Below, piece by piece: positions 21,051-32,420 of a stretch of 64,000 bases of DNA. Positions within the stretch are counted from its first letter, which is position 1; each line of letters opens with the position of its first letter. The stretch lies in the NCBI RefSeq assembly GCF_000276665.1, contig NW_004955402.1, positions 9,943,872-10,007,871 on the forward strand, given 5' to 3'. The notes beneath the pieces were generated by a model, which worked only from the letters and a program-made list of their open reading frames with translations, was not told where the DNA came from and did no database searches. Origin of the DNA: Chinchilla lanigera. Taxonomy: Eukaryota > Chordata > Mammalia > Rodentia > Chinchillidae. A program made the position numbers and the translations under genes.

Positions 21051-22269
21051 CAAAAAAATTAATTAAGCTGACCATATTGGTTCATACCTGTTAAAAGTAT
21101 ATATGGAATAACTGGTAACTTCTAGGAACAGGGGGCCCACTTTGTGGGTCCTAAGTTTGTTTAAACTTTTCATTACAGAGCTTATCCTCTAGCAGTCTGC
21201 CTCAATCATCAGCAGCAAGGAGGGATAAGAAGTTCCTTCTTTCCCCTTGAATTTCTCTAGGGTCTTGCCATAAAACAATAATAAAACTGTCCTTACTCCG
21301 GGATCGGCTTCTCTTTGAGAAAGAGGGCTTAGCTCTTGCAAAAAAGCACTGTCTTATGCTTTTGGAAAATGTACCTAATAAATCAGAGGCCAAACAAGTG
21401 GAAATAAAACCAGGCTTCCGCTTTATTACTGAGTGAGGGCCACTTGGTTTCAAAACAGACGTGGACCGTGACATACACTTGTCCTGATGACCTGATGAGC
21501 AGCTCGCTGACTCACCGGAATGGCGTCAAGACCAAGCAATGCCCCTCAAGCAAGGGCAGCCTCGCTTTCCCCGGACACCTAAAGCAAACCTGCCAAGAGG
21601 GCTTTTCTAGCCATACAAGCTGAGTCAGAGGGACAGCGCTGTGTTGAAGATAAAAGGAAGACAGACAGTGGGACTCCTTTCTTAATCCATCATGCTGACC
21701 ATTTTTCCCATTCCAGTCAATGGGTCATGTGTGAGCCATTCAAAAGCATTTCTAGAGACTATTCTACGTCCAAGTTGACTCAAAGCTAGGCCTCGCTTTC
21801 TAGGAGTTCACAATCTTCTTAGGGAGATAAGATATACACACAGGGCCAGTAAGTAACAATAGAAGACAGAATTTGATTACATATTGATCAGAGAAGGGCA
21901 AAAACCACGGGGGCCGGAGTTGTTGGGAAAGACCTTGTAAGGTACTGGAAACTGAAACCTCAAAAGGGCTATTTGTGGTGATATTTTCATTCACTTCCAT
22001 TAAAAGATCATTAACGGGTACCTCATCTCCCCAGAACAATTTAATTTACATTAGATGATGAGTTATTCAACGGTCAGGGAAGAATGGATCATGTGGTATT
22101 TTTCACCGAAAGTCTAGTTGTAGGAATCAAGGCAGGTCAATTGTGGGATTTGTTTTGTTTTGGTTTGGTTTGCTTTCTGGCGTTTTTTTTTTTTTTTTGT
22201 GATCACTGATCCTCTGAATCAAAGTTTTACAGGAAGAAATTAATTTAGTTGTTCTTAAAATATAAATAC
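21051..22269. other. Unique sequence, no gene seen
   Basis: Non-repetitive apart from a poly(T) at 22181-22198. The minus frames at 21202-21474 (90 codons) and 21800-22039 (79 codons) have no recognisable domains. Confidence 0.5.
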
Positions 22270-22441
22270 AAGCCAGGCGTTGTGGCACACGCCTGTAATC
22301 CCAGCACTCGGGAGGCTGAGGCAGGAGGATCGTTGTGACTTCAAGGCCAGCCTGGGCTACAAAGTGAGCTCAAGGCCAGCCTGAACTGCACAGCGAGACC
22401 CTGTCTCAAAAAGACCAAAAAAAGAAAAGAAAAGAAAAGAA
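22270..22441 (+). mobile_element. Full-length quasi-dimeric B1 SINE
   Basis: GCCAGGCGTTGTGGCACACG head, GGGAGGCTGAGGCAGGAGG, then GGCCAGCCTGGGCTACAAAG and the second unit CTCAAGGCCAGCCTGAACTG, ending GAGACCCTGTCTCAAAAAG plus (AAAAG)n. It is a good reference copy for this family. Confidence 0.97.
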
Positions 22442-23096
22442 ATACAGTGACGCTTACCTACCTATGAGTTTCTGTAAGTAAATACTATTTCCTTCAGCAA
22501 ATTAGCTTAGTTCAATGTCTTCTCTTTCTACAAAAACAAAGAGTTTGGTCTAAAGCAATGTTTCCCAAAGAGGTTCTGCAAAATGTTGATAGACGGTATG
22601 CAAAACAGAGACTCTGTGGTCATGTGATTTTTAACAGCTTTGGATTAAACAAAGTTACTGGGTTCTTACAGTTTTTCTTGCAGCTTTTAAAGTAATTGGC
22701 ATTGTGAGTTTTTAAGATGAGGGTAAAGCATGTATCATTTCCCAAATTTATTTGAAAATTCAATTTGGGCAGAAAGAATGGCTTCTTCTGGCTTAAAAAT
22801 GCTGTGATTCTGCATTTGTGTAGTCAATGTATATTTGGAGATCTATATGAAATCTAATTATTTTATTAGAGCTGATTTCACTTAGAATTTATAAGAATCA
22901 TGTGATTTTGACATAGTCCGAACTTAGAAGATACTTTCATTTCTTTTTCCTTCAAGTAACCCAAACAAAATTGCAGTTACAGGTAAATGTAGTTTCACTA
23001 AAACACGGAGATGGTGCCAAGTACAAAATGATAAGCCATATCAAAACCAGAGGTGATCTATTACTGCGCTATATTCTCAGCCCTGTTTACTTTCTT

Positions 23097-23208
23097 ATTT
23101 TTAGACAGGGTCTCAGTAGACTGCCTGGGTGGGACTGAAATTTGCAGTCCTCCTGGCTCAGCCTCTCTAAGTGCTGGGATTATAGACAGGCACCACTATC
23201 GCTGGCTT
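23097..23208 (-). mobile_element. B1 SINE (antisense)
   Basis: GACAGGGTCTCAGTAGACTG, CAGTCCTCCTGGCTCAGCC, GCTGGGATTATAGACAGGC. Monomeric and diverged. Confidence 0.88.
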
Positions 23209-24572
23209 CAACAATTTTTTTGTCATTACTTTTATAGTCTCCTGATTTTCTAATGCTTTCTCCGAAGAGACTTTTAAATTTGCCCATTAAGCGGGATTCG
23301 CTCGATGTGTGGTGGCAGATTACCATATTGAAATAATAGTTAACCTAAGACTTGGAGTTTTATTTAATTATGGTTTTATGACTGCTAAAGATTTTTTCAT
23401 ACCCCCCCCCCAGAAAAGATGGCAAGTCACTTTTGTTTGTTTGAAGAATCTGCAAATGCTCACTTTTACATTTGAAAACAACCTACTCTGTATTGAAATG
23501 CCAGCCTCTGAGGTTTTGTAAGATCCCTGCTGACTGACCCTATCCTTGACCCTAGCTCCAAAGCCGGACCCCATTCTGACATGCTGGTGTAGCGAATTTA
23601 TTTATTTTAGCAGTAGGGAGTCAGAATTCCAGGAATATGCTTTTTCAGAGCTTCAAGGTATATTTATCACATCATCAGCTCCACCTGACGGGGAGGCCTC
23701 GCTTACTCCTAAAGTGGTTGATAGTGGACGATTGCCCTCAAGGCCTCCGTGGATATAGGTCAGCTCTCTAAGCAACAGGATCTAGAGGCGCACGGAAAAA
23801 ACTCTACTAGAAATGGTCTTCTGGGTATTTAGAAAAAAGAAACAATGAAAACAGGCATATTTTGGTCATAGAGACTTTTCAGTAAAAGGAGGAGGAAGTC
23901 CTTTAGGTACCTCAGATTATATTTATCAAAACAGCGGTTCTCCTGGGGGCCAGTCCTCCATTTGATTCGCCGGCTTCTGTCCACTGATTCCTGCTCTCTC
24001 ATATTTCCTGCTAATTTCACTGAAGGATTCTAAAGTGTAATTTACTCTACATTTTTATTCTTTAAAAGTCTTTTTTCATCATTAGTAGTGCATAAAATGC
24101 TCATTAAACATCATAAAATACTAAAATATACAAGAAAAATACGTTATCCATATAATGCAATCCAAAATAGCTCTTATAAATACTTTAGCAAATTTTCTTT
24201 CATTATCTTTGAGGGGGCAGATTCTCTCATTATAATAGTAATAATTTTATATACAATTTTGTCCTGCCTTGAAGATATTTTATTGTAGGAATTTTCCTTA
24301 TAATTCTTTGAATTTTTCCTTCAGCTTTATTATAAAAATAAGCAGACAAAAGAGTTGAAAACATTTTACTGTGAACACCCATATTTTCATCAGGTAGGTA
24401 CAGTTTTCATTTTACAATAAATGCTCTTTCATACATCTGTCTCTATTCATCAATCTGTCTTACATTTAAGGCATTTGAGAGTAGGCTTCTAGATATTATT
24501 TTCAATGGCTTTGAAATATTTTGTGGATTGAAATATGGTTTTCTTTCTGTTTTCTTAGTGTATGTTTGTGAT
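23209..24572. other. Unique sequence, no gene seen
   Basis: Contains a C10 run at 23402-23411 and otherwise non-repetitive DNA. No exon could be supported. Confidence 0.5.
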
Positions 24573-24588
24573 CCATAATTCTGTCCTT

Positions 24589-24697
24589 TAAGGGCTGGGG
24601 ATTTAGCTCAGCGGCAAAGCGCCTGCCTGGCAAATGCAAGGTCGTGAGTTTGGTTCCCGGTACCGGAGAAAAACCAAAAAACAAACAAACAAACAAA
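24589..24697 (+). mobile_element. Young ID-like SINE with 15-bp TSD
   Basis: GGGCTGGGGATTTAGCTCAG, GGCAAAGCGCCTGCCTGGCA, GGTACCGGAGAAAAACC, (AAAC)n tail. CATAATTCTGTCCTT is duplicated at 24574-24588 and 24698-24712. Confidence 0.97.
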
Positions 24698-24714
24698 CAT
24701 AATTCTGTCCTTGT

Positions 24715-24788
24715 AGTGCTGGGGACTGAACCCAGGACTTCACACATTCTTGTAAGGCCCTCTAATCTCTGAGCTTTATCCCCCAGCC
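24715..24788 (-). mobile_element. ID-like SINE fragment (antisense)
   Basis: GTGCTGGGGACTGAACCCAG, then GAGCTTTATCCCCCAGCCC. It abuts the young SINE, so the young copy inserted at the edge of an older one. Confidence 0.87.
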
Positions 24789-24837
24789 CCTTGATATTCT
24801 TCTAAGAAAATCAGAGAATCTTATCTTTTCCTTATAC

Positions 24838-25043
24838 CAGACATGGCAATGCATACCTGTAATCCTATCTACTTGGGAGGCTGAGCCTAGGAGACAGCAA
24901 GTTAAAGCCCAGCATCGGTAATTTTGCGAGATGTTGTCTCAGAAAAAGAAAACGAAAGCTGGGGATGTAGCTTAGTGGCAGAACACTTGTCACCATGAGT
25001 GAGGCCCTGGTTCAGTTCTCAGTACCAAAAATAAAATCCACAT
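24838..25043 (+). mobile_element. B1-dID composite SINE
   Basis: B1 half (CTACTTGGGAGGCTGAGCC ... TTTTGCGAGATGTTGTCTC), AAAAG linker, ID half (GCTGGGGATGTAGCTTAGTG ... TTCAGTTCTCAGTACC). Confidence 0.92.
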
Positions 25044-25249
25044 GGTTGACTGTATTTGTTACTATTTTACATAAAACTTCAGAAGAAGGGTCTACTTCTG
25101 AGGTTTAATAGCAGTTTTTGTCTACAGCAGAGGAGCATAATGATGCTTAAAAGAGAACTAGAGTGAAGTTGCCCAGGTCCTCCATATTTTAGGATTTGAA
25201 CATCAAGGAAATTATAGCGAAATGAAAGATCGTATACTTATTAGATAAC

Positions 25250-25390
25250 TGCCTGGAAAGATTACTAAATTTCTCTGAGACTCTGTTTTCTCACCTGTCC
25301 TGCAGGGAGATTGTGAGAATATTACTACTTGTTTTATAATTATGAGGATGAAATAACATATATGCTACTTAATATTTAACAAGTAGAAGA
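25250..25390 (+). mobile_element. Probable MIR fragment
   Basis: CTAAATTTCTCTGAGACTCT, GTTTTCTCACCTGTCCTGCA, GATGAAATAACATATATGC: the 3' part of a MIR, missing the tRNA-like head. Confidence 0.6.
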
Positions 25391-25457
25391 TTTTATCAAC
25401 TGTACTTAAAAAATAGAGGATTTTTCAAAAACAGTGCCTTCTTGACCAAAAAGCTAA

Positions 25458-25524
25458 AGAATAAAGAAAGGGAAGAAAGAAAGAAAGAGGTAAGAGGAGA
25501 GGAGAGAAGAGAAAAGAAAGAGGA
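25458..25524. repeat. Polypurine tract
   Basis: Nearly pure A/G on the plus strand, with (GAAA)n and (GGAGA)n character. Confidence 0.9.
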
Positions 25525-25807
25525 TCTCTTGAAGGATGTAGGGTAGGGGAGAGACGTGGTAGACCTATATTTTAGGTGGCTTGATCTGGTAGAATGATAT
25601 GTAATGCATACAAGGAGAGGACATATAGTTACAGGGAGCAGATGAGATTTGATTTAACAAATACTTTGTTGATCGTATCTGAAACACAAAGCTCTTTGCT
25701 AGGTGCCTTGGGACCATAAAGCAGAGCAAGACCTTGACAGTCACTACAAAGAGTTGTCATTCAATAGGTAAAGCAATGATATAAACCAAGAGCAATAAAA
25801 CAAAGCA

Positions 25808-25921
25808 AAAGGGTTGGGATGTAGCTTCATGGTAGACTGCTGGCCTAACATATGCAAAATCCTTGGTTTAATGCCCAGCACCAAAAGAAAAGAAAAGGAA
25901 ATAAAAGAAAAGAAAAGGAAT
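25808..25921 (+). mobile_element. ID-like SINE with (AAAAG)n tail
   Basis: GGGTTGGGATGTAGCTTCAT ... TTAATGCCCAGCACC, then an expanded AAAAG/AAATAA tail. Confidence 0.88.
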
Positions 25922-25968
25922 CCATTTGTCCATCCATTCATCCAAGCATCCATCCATCCATGCATTCA
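25922..25968. repeat. (CATC)n microsatellite
   Basis: Imperfect CATC/CATT tetranucleotide array between an ID-like SINE and an antisense B1. Confidence 0.92.
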
Positions 25969-25970
25969 CT

Positions 25971-26122
25971 TTTTTTTGGTCTTTTTGAGACAGTGTCTTG
26001 CTATGCAGTTCAGGCTGGCCTTAAACTCACTTTGTAGGCCACACTGGTCTCAAACTTGCAACCATCTTCCTGCCTCAGCCTCCCAAATGCTGGGATTATA
26101 GGCATGCCCTACCCAGCCTGGC
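25971..26122 (-). mobile_element. B1 SINE, quasi-dimer (antisense)
   Basis: GAGACAGTGTCTTGCTATGC, CAGGCTGGCCTTAAACTCAC, duplicated unit, CTGCCTCAGCCTCCCAAATG. Confidence 0.95.
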
Positions 26123-26640
26123 CGTGCATTCATTTATCCAGCCAATTAATATTTTGTTCCCACCCTATGACAGTTACTGTTCTAGGTGCTGAAGAGAGCA
26201 CAAACAAAACAGACAAAAGTTCTTGCCTTCATGTAGCATATGCTGTAGTGGAGGAGACAGACAATAAATAAATAAATGCACAATAAAGTAGCAGGCAGTA
26301 ATAATACCCTAAGGAAAAATAAAGCACTGTCAAGAAATAAGGCAGTGTAAACCTGTGATGACAGAGCTATTTTAGATAACATGGTCAAGGAAGTGCTGTT
26401 TAGGGAGAGAAATGAAGATGAGAAAGTAAAGCAGGTGGCTTTTGGAGTCAGCAGATTTCCATGTGAAGTTCCCTGAAAGAACAAAGATTCCAAGACAGGA
26501 GGGGCCTGAAGGAACTCCAGGAAGGCCATGGGCTGGAGCTGAGGAAATCTGTGGCCCTGAAGTAGGAGCAGAGAATTACAGAGAGAAAGTGAGGATTTCT
26601 GGAGACACTCGCCGCTGAGAAGGAATCCTTGGAATTTGCC
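26123..26640. mobile_element. Ancient mammalian repeat remnant (family unassigned)
   Basis: The wording TGACAGTTACTGTTCTAGGTG, AACAAAACAGACAAAAGTTC and GTGGAGGAGACAGACAATAA is that of a widespread ancient mammalian repeat, but I cannot name the family. A 153-codon minus frame (26182-26643) lies entirely in it; I judge it chance. Confidence 0.5.
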
Positions 26641-27454
26641 CACTGGCTGAAGGTGGTAGATGAGGAAAGTGAAGAATCCAACTGCTCACTCTGAATTTTG
26701 AACCTAACCTGTCTAGGAAGATGGTGATGTCAGTAAAAACATCTATAATCAAGGGAAGTGGGCTTTGGGGGAGGGATAGAATCAATTTTTGACATATGGA
26801 ATTCAAAGCCCCATGCTGAGTTTAGGAAGAGACCAGAATCTGCGAGCTATTTCTCTAAACTCAGCTCCTCAGGATACTCAGGATAATCTCTTGAGCCCAG
26901 AAGTGCAGAGCTAACCTGGGCAAGATAGTAAAACCCTGTGTCAAAATAGAAAAAGATGAAATTGTCAGAGAGACAAAAATCTCAGAGGAATTACCAAAAA
27001 GACAGAAGAGTAAAGAAATAACTAAGAAAGTTCAGAACAGTGAAAGCCAAAAGAAGAATTGGTGTTAAGGGGGAGGAAATACTGCCTGAAGTTGACAAGA
27101 ACAGGAACTAAGCAAACACTATTGGATCTGGCAGTTAGAAGGATACCTTGGCTTTGGTATTGAAGACCCAGGACAGATCTGAAGGATCTAAACACATGTG
27201 GCATATGAGGAGTCAGCAATAGAGTTTTGGGCTTCAAACGACAGGACAGTGGAGAACTCAGAAGTCAATTTGAACACATATACAAATACGACAAGAGAGA
27301 GAAGGAGAGTTCAGGTCAGTAAAGGGAAATACACCATGCATGAAACAGGGCTGAGATTACTGGTTACCCCTATGAAAGACAAGAAAATTAGAGCCCTACC
27401 TCATAGCACATTTAAAAGAATTAATTTCAGTTGGGTTAATGTGAAAATAGGACT

Positions 27455-27593
27455 TGAGGCAGAAGGATCCCAAGTTTGAGCCCCGTTTGGGCTCTTTAGG
27501 GACTTAGTGAGACCGACTCTCAAAATTTAAAAAAAGGCTGAAGATGTAGCTCAGTGCCAAGGTCCTGGGTGTAACCTTCAGGATGGAAAAAAA
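27455..27593 (+). mobile_element. B1-dID composite SINE, 5'-truncated
   Basis: Starts within the B1 half at AGGCAGAAGGATCCCAAG, then linker, then the ID half (GGCTGAAGATGTAGCTCAG ... GTGTAACCTTCAGGATGG). Confidence 0.83.
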
Positions 27594-28238
27594 GATTTTT
27601 ATCTTTAAAACTTTGGCATAGGAGAATACTTAAACAAAAAGCATAAACTATCAGAAGGCAAAGATGGATAAACATAGGTTCAAATGAACAACTTCTGCTC
27701 ATCAAAGACATCACAGAGTGAAAAGGCAGGATATAGAATGGAGATGGCATTTTCAGCACCTCAACACACACACATTTATCTCCAGGAGTTAGTGAGCTAA
27801 GTGACTGTAAGGACCGCAGCATGAGAATTACAGACCAGCAAAGGCGGACTCAGGCAAGAGCTGACGCTGCTGTTCTGAGGCAGAATTTCTATTTTTTAAG
27901 AATTTCTAACTTTCTATTTTTTGCTCAATGGTCTTTCAAATGATTGGTTGTGGCCCACTCACTTTACCAGAGATGGTCTGTTTTACTCAAACTGATTGTA
28001 GATTTGATCTACATCTTCAGAATACCTTCGCAACACTTAGATTAGTGCTTGGTTAGCTGGGTGCTCTACGCCAGCCACCTCGACACATCACTCACCATCA
28101 CATTCGCAGTCCCAAGCTACAAATTATCCTGCGAAAACGTGCTTGCCAAAAGCTGGCGGCTAAAAGAAAGAGGGTGCCTAAGCGTTTAGCCAGACCCTCT
28201 TCATACCCTAGGTGGTAGTATCAGAGACTTGAAAATCT

Positions 28239-28323
28239 TTTTTTTTTTTTTGGTACCGGGAATTGAACCCAGGACCTTTCACTTGCCAGGCAAGTGCTGT
28301 GCCACTGAGCTATCTCCAAGGCC
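28239..28323 (-). mobile_element. ID-like SINE (antisense)
   Basis: T-run, GGTACCGGGAATTGAACCC, TTGCCAGGCAAGTGCTGTGC, GAGCTATCTCCAAGGCCC. Confidence 0.93.
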
Positions 28324-28434
28324 CTTGGAAATCTATTATGGATCCCTTTACCAGGAAGGGGGTTTTCCTCAGTTAAAAAGTATGATTTTTAGAGTTCAGA
28401 GTTATCTATAGGTCTCATATATGTGTCTTTCAGC

Positions 28435-28772
28435 TGCTCAAGCTGGGACCTGAAATAGCCTCCAAAGGCCCACGCGTGAAAGGCTTGGCCTGCTGGAAGG
28501 TGGTGGAGCCTTTCCAAGGCAGGGTCAGGGAGGGGAAGTCAGGGGTCAGGGCTGTGCCCCAGAGGCGATGTCTACACCCAGGCCCTCTTTCTCCTCTCTC
28601 TCGGCTTCCGGGCCACCATGAGGTGTGTATCTTGTTCACCAGGTGCTCCTTGCTGCCTGGCTACAGACCCCAAACAATGGACCAAAATCTCCCAAACTGT
28701 GAGCCAAAATAAATATTTCCTGTTTCAAGTTGATTAGCCCAGGAATTTTGTCACAGTAATGGGAAGCTGACA
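28435..28772 (+). mobile_element. MaLR-type (ERVL-MaLR) solo LTR
   Basis: The 3' end is diagnostic: AACTGTGAGCCAAAATAAAT, then CAAGTTGATTAGCCCAGG, ATTTTGTCACAGTAATGGG and AAGCTGACAG. The middle is GC-rich. This is an old LTR-retrotransposon terminal repeat with no internal genes attached. The open frames at 28430-28712 fall inside it. Confidence 0.8.
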
Positions 28773-28854
28773 GTTTTGTTAACCAAATTCTCCTTATTTT
28801 TGGTTTATGTGATCTTTCTCATTCTTAAGGAAATGAATTAAGAATAAATTATCT

Positions 28855-29020
28855 GGCCGCACATGGTAGCACACGCTTGTAATCCCAGCACTCAGGAGGC
28901 TGAGGCAGGAAGATCTTTGCAAGTTCAAGACCAGCCTGGGCTACCAAGTGAGCTCAAGGCCAGCCTGAACTGCATAGTGAGACCCTGTCTCAAAAAGACA
29001 AAAAAAAAATAAAAAATAAT
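28855..29020 (+). mobile_element. Quasi-dimeric B1 SINE with 11-bp TSD
   Basis: Head GCCGCACATGGTAGCACACG, two-unit centre (GGGCTACCAAGTGAGCTCAA), GAGACCCTGTCTCAAAAAG. AATAAATTATC at 28843-28853 and 29021-29031. Confidence 0.96.
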
Positions 29021-29079
29021 AATAAATTATCCTTTTATTCCTGTTATTTATTGAAATATATTGGTGCTATGTATTGGCA

Positions 29080-29270
29080 CTTTGGATTAGGAAATCGGGT
29101 TTGAGTTCTGTTCCTACCTATTATTGTATGACACTGAGAACATCATCTAATCTCTTTAAAACCTAGATCCTGGTCTGCACCGTGGAAGAGTTAACCTCAG
29201 TTATTCCATGGAATGGCAGAGATTACTTGAGAATAGGTATGTGTGGCATTCAGCTTAGAGCCTGGAATGC
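29080..29270 (+). mobile_element. MIR element
   Basis: GTTTGAGTTCTGTTCCTACC, ATGACACTGAGAACATCATC, TAATCTCTTTAAAACCTAG, GCTTAGAGCCTGGAATG: MIR core and 3' part. Confidence 0.7.
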
Positions 29271-29407
29271 TGCAGGGGTATATTCATACACCCTAAATTA
29301 TGTTTTCACTTTATTATACTTTATTTTCTGTGGATGTTTACCTCATCAAATTATTTTAGAGTTCTGTAATCAATTGTGGGCATTATATTTACATTTTAAA
29401 AAATGGA

Positions 29408-29495
29408 ATCACCAGGGATATAGCTCAGCAACATAAGTGCCTGCCTAGCAAGCACAAGATGCCGAATTGGATTCCCAGTACTAAAAAAAAAAAGG
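29408..29495 (+). mobile_element. ID-like SINE
   Basis: CCAGGGATATAGCTCAGCAA, CCTGCCTAGCAAGCACAAG, TTGGATTCCCAGTACT, A-run. Confidence 0.92.
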
Positions 29496-29684
29496 AACCA
29501 ATATATACTTGTAAATATAAAGGAAAAATATGTATTCCTATGCTCCATTCTCTTCCGCAAACAGGATGAGACTTTGTTTTAATTCTCCCCTTAGAAACCC
29601 ATACCTCCAACTTTTTTTCAAATGAACTGCAATTTTGATTCTAAATTATTTTTCATATTGCAGCCATTAATTATGATATATCAA

Positions 29685-29800
29685 CTTGAATGGATTAAAA
29701 AATGCCAAGCATACATTTGGGAATGTTTGGGTGGGTCCCAGAGGCATGACCTTGGATAAGATATATATATGTGCATATATATATATATATATATATGCAC

Positions 29801-29834
<34 letters not shown>

Positions 29835-30118
29835 CCCCCAGCCCCTTTCTCCCTTTCTATCTTTATTTTGTCATGAGTTATCCACTCAGTGAGAGTCTGT
29901 TATAGCAGTGCACAATGGAGTAGATGGGGCTGTTTCCCTGCTCTGCTTCCCAGCATCCATGAGCTAAGCATCTTTTCTCCGCCACACCCTTCACTATGGT
30001 GTTTCTGCCTTGGAGTCAGCCGATCCGCTGGCCTTGAGCCAGATTAAACCACTCTTCCTTTAAGTTGTGGGTGGCAGGCGCTATGTCCCAGTGACAGAAA
30101 GGCTACCTAATCCACTGC
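29685..30118 (+). mobile_element. LTR of MaLR type with internal microsatellite
   Basis: Starts around ACTTGAATGGATTAAAAAAT. The 3' end reads GAGCCAGATTAAACCACTCT, TTCCTTTAAGTTGTGGGTG and GTGACAGAAAGGCTACC, as in old MaLR LTRs. An AT/GA microsatellite with a perfect palindrome has grown inside it. Confidence 0.65.
29761..29834. repeat. AT microsatellite with 50-bp perfect palindrome, then (GA)n
   Basis: 29761-29810 is its own reverse complement, with 25-bp arms: (AT)5-GTGC-(AT)11-GCAC-(AT)5. It is followed by TATATACACA and a GAGAGA run to 29834. Such sequence can extrude a cruciform. Confidence 0.95.
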
Positions 30119-30195
30119 TTCTAATTTATTGTTTGCTTTTCTGGGTTGTGAGCTGTCTCTGGACATTTGAATAAGATTCCGTGAAAACATTATCA

Positions 30196-30415
30196 AGCTG
30201 GGCATGGAGGTGCCCACCTGTAACCCCACACTCTGAGAGGCTGAGACATAAGGGTGGCAAGTTTGAGCCTAGCCTGGGAAATTTAGCAGACCCTCTCTTG
30301 AAATTTAAAAATATAAAAATTTTAAAGTGGAGGGTGTAGCTCAGTGTAAAGGCCCTGGGGTCAATCCTTACTCCCACAAAACAAAAACAAAAACAAAAAC
30401 AAAAACAAAAACCCC
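30196..30415 (+). mobile_element. B1-dID composite SINE with (CAAAAA)n tail
   Basis: B1 half (GCTGGGCATGGAGGTGCCCA ... AGCCTGGGAAATTTAGCAG), AT-rich linker, ID half (GGAGGGTGTAGCTCAGTG ... GGTCAATCCTTACTCC), five-unit ACAAAA tail. Confidence 0.93.
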
Positions 30416-30837
30416 ACAATATTTGATTGTGTTTTCACTCAGGATTTGTGTGTGTGTCTGCTATCTTCCTCTTTAGTGAGACTTTAGTTCAAGTAACATC
30501 AAAGACACAACAAGGAATCTTATAAATAAAATTTGGCCTCATTTAAGTGAGATGGTTCTGAGGTAAGCCTCAAACATGGTTTGATGAGAGCTCCACCTCT
30601 ATTTTTTATTTCCTTAGATCTGCTCTCATTCTTCTGTCTGCCTCCCTCAGGGTATCAGAATAGTTGCTACAATCAGGTTTCACAAAATCACATTACATAA
30701 TTAGAAAGGAAGAAAAGTTTATCTTTCATCCTTGAATAAAGCATTGCCCTTCTTTTAATGGCAAAAGCCCAAAAAACTCCATGACAATGGAATGCCACTT
30801 ACTCAGTGCTTTAGGCCTATATTATTGTCCGTTCCTG

Positions 30838-31204
30838 TTTTAGTCCGTTCTGTGCTGCTATAACGGGTTATGGCAGATTGGAAAATTTATAAAGAACAGA
30901 AATTTATTTCTTATAATTCTGCAGGCAGAGAAATCCAAGACCAAGGTATCAGTGATCTAGGGCCTGACTCTTTCCTTCCAAGATGGCAGGTTGTCCTCCA
31001 GAAGCAAAGAGTACTCTATCCTCACTCGAGGGAAGAGCAAGAGAGAAAAAAACCTGCTCAGAAAGCCCTTTTTAGGGTAGCACCAATGCATTCCTCAAGT
31101 GGAGCCAGCATGTCCTAAAATCTTTCCAGAAGTTCCAACCCTGTTGCACTGGAGATTAAGCCTCCAGTGAATTTTGGAGGGGACACATTCTAACCATGGA
31201 AACC
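30838..31204 (-). mobile_element. MaLR-type LTR (antisense)
   Basis: The antisense order of MST/MLT1-like LTRs is clear: TTTTAGTCCGTTCTGTGCTG, AAAATTTATAAAGAACAG, TTATTTCTTATAATTCTGCA, and at the far end TTGGAGGGGACACATTCTAA. Not a gene; the open frame at 30870-31118 is spurious. Confidence 0.82.
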
Positions 31205-31503
31205 CCTGACCTCCTCTCTGGGGCAAAGGAGAGGAACTGTGATGCTCATCTGAACTGTCAGAGCGCTGCACGGTGGGAGAAGCTGTCTGGTGGGTTGTGT
31301 GGGAAGGAGCTGTGCTACAGCTTTGTCTGGAATTCAAATTAACACAGTTGTCCTTCAGAATATAGTTTTATAAGTATGCCTTCCTGTGATGATGCAGGTG
31401 AGGTATCCCATGATCTGATTCTTTCTCTTTATATAAAACTTTGATGGGAGATCTGAAGGGTCACAGAACTTTATGAATTCATTTTCAAATTAACTTCCTT
31501 TAC

Positions 31504-31641
31504 TTTTTTTGAGACTCATTATGTAGCTTGGACTGGCCTTGAACTCACTATGTAACCCAGGGTGGCCTTGATCTCATGGCGATCCTCCTGCCTCAGCCTC
31601 CTGAGTGCTCGGATTACAGGTGTGCACCACCATTCCCAGCA
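31504..31641 (-). mobile_element. B1 SINE, quasi-dimer (antisense)
   Basis: TTTTTTTGAGACTCATTATG, duplicated unit GTAACCCAGGGTGGCC, GCGATCCTCCTGCCTCAGCC, GTGCTCGGATTACAGG. Confidence 0.93.
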
Positions 31642-32067
31642 AACTTACCTTTTCATACAGAAAGCGCAAATTCATATATATCTCAGGAAAATTATCTTCA
31701 CCTATTTGTGTGAATATTGTTTTCCCTTCATTTCATTTTTATTGAAATACAATTCACACACACAGTACTTGCTCCTTTACAGTGGACAACCTAGTGGTTT
31801 CCAGCGTTTTCAGAGTTGTGCAAGCATCACCAACTCAATGTTAGAGCATTTTTATTATTCAAAAAAGGAAGCCTGTATTAATTAGCAATTATTCACCTAG
31901 TCTTAGGCCACCGCTAATCTACTTTTCGTGCATTTGCCTGCTCAAGACAATTCATGGAAGCGAAGTCACAGAATGTGTGATCTTGTAAGTCTGGTGTCAC
32001 TTAATGTAATGTTTTCAAGGTTCATCCCTGTTAGAGCATGTATTGGTACTTTCTTCTTTCAGTTGTT

Positions 32068-32182
32068 TGTTTTGTGAGACAGGGTCTGGCTAAATTGTCC
32101 AGGTGGGACTAGAATTCGAAATCCTCCTCCTCCAGTCTCCCTCAGTGTGCTGGGATTACAGGTGTGAGCCACTGAGCCTTGG
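32068..32182 (-). mobile_element. B1 SINE (antisense)
   Basis: GTGAGACAGGGTCTGGCTAA, GTCCAGGTGGGACTAG, GCTGGGATTACAGGTGTGAG; monomeric, with a second T-run at 32187-32198. Confidence 0.9.
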
Positions 32183-32291
32183 TCTGTTTTTTTTTTTGTT
32201 TGTTTGTTTGAACGACAGCCATTCCAATCTGTGTGAAGAGGTGTCTTGCAGTTTTGTTTGCATTTCTTGCTATGCACATCTTGCTTTTCTT

Positions 32292-32420
32292 TTTTTTTAT
32301 TTTTAATTTTTAATTTTTAATTTTTTTTTTTTTGGTTTTTCTCTGGTACCGGGAACTGAACTCATGACCTTGCGCTTGCCAGGCAGGTGCTTTGCTGCTG
32401 AGCTAAATCCCCAGCCCCAA
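32292..32420 (-). mobile_element. Young ID-like SINE with 17-bp TSD (antisense)
   Basis: TTTTTAA-repeat tail, TTTTTCTCTGGTACCGGGAA, GCGCTTGCCAGGCAGGTGC, GAGCTAAATCCCCAGCCCC. CACATCTTGCTTTTCTT at 32275-32291 and 32421-32437. Confidence 0.95.

Noticed and set aside
26182..26643. 153-codon minus-strand open frame, the longest without N
   Set aside because: It lies within an ancient repeat remnant, has a leucine/serine/phenylalanine-rich composition expected from antisense A/G-rich DNA, and shows no domain or splice context.
28430..28712. Overlapping open frames on both strands
   Set aside because: They fall inside a GC-rich MaLR-type LTR with a diagnostic 3' end.
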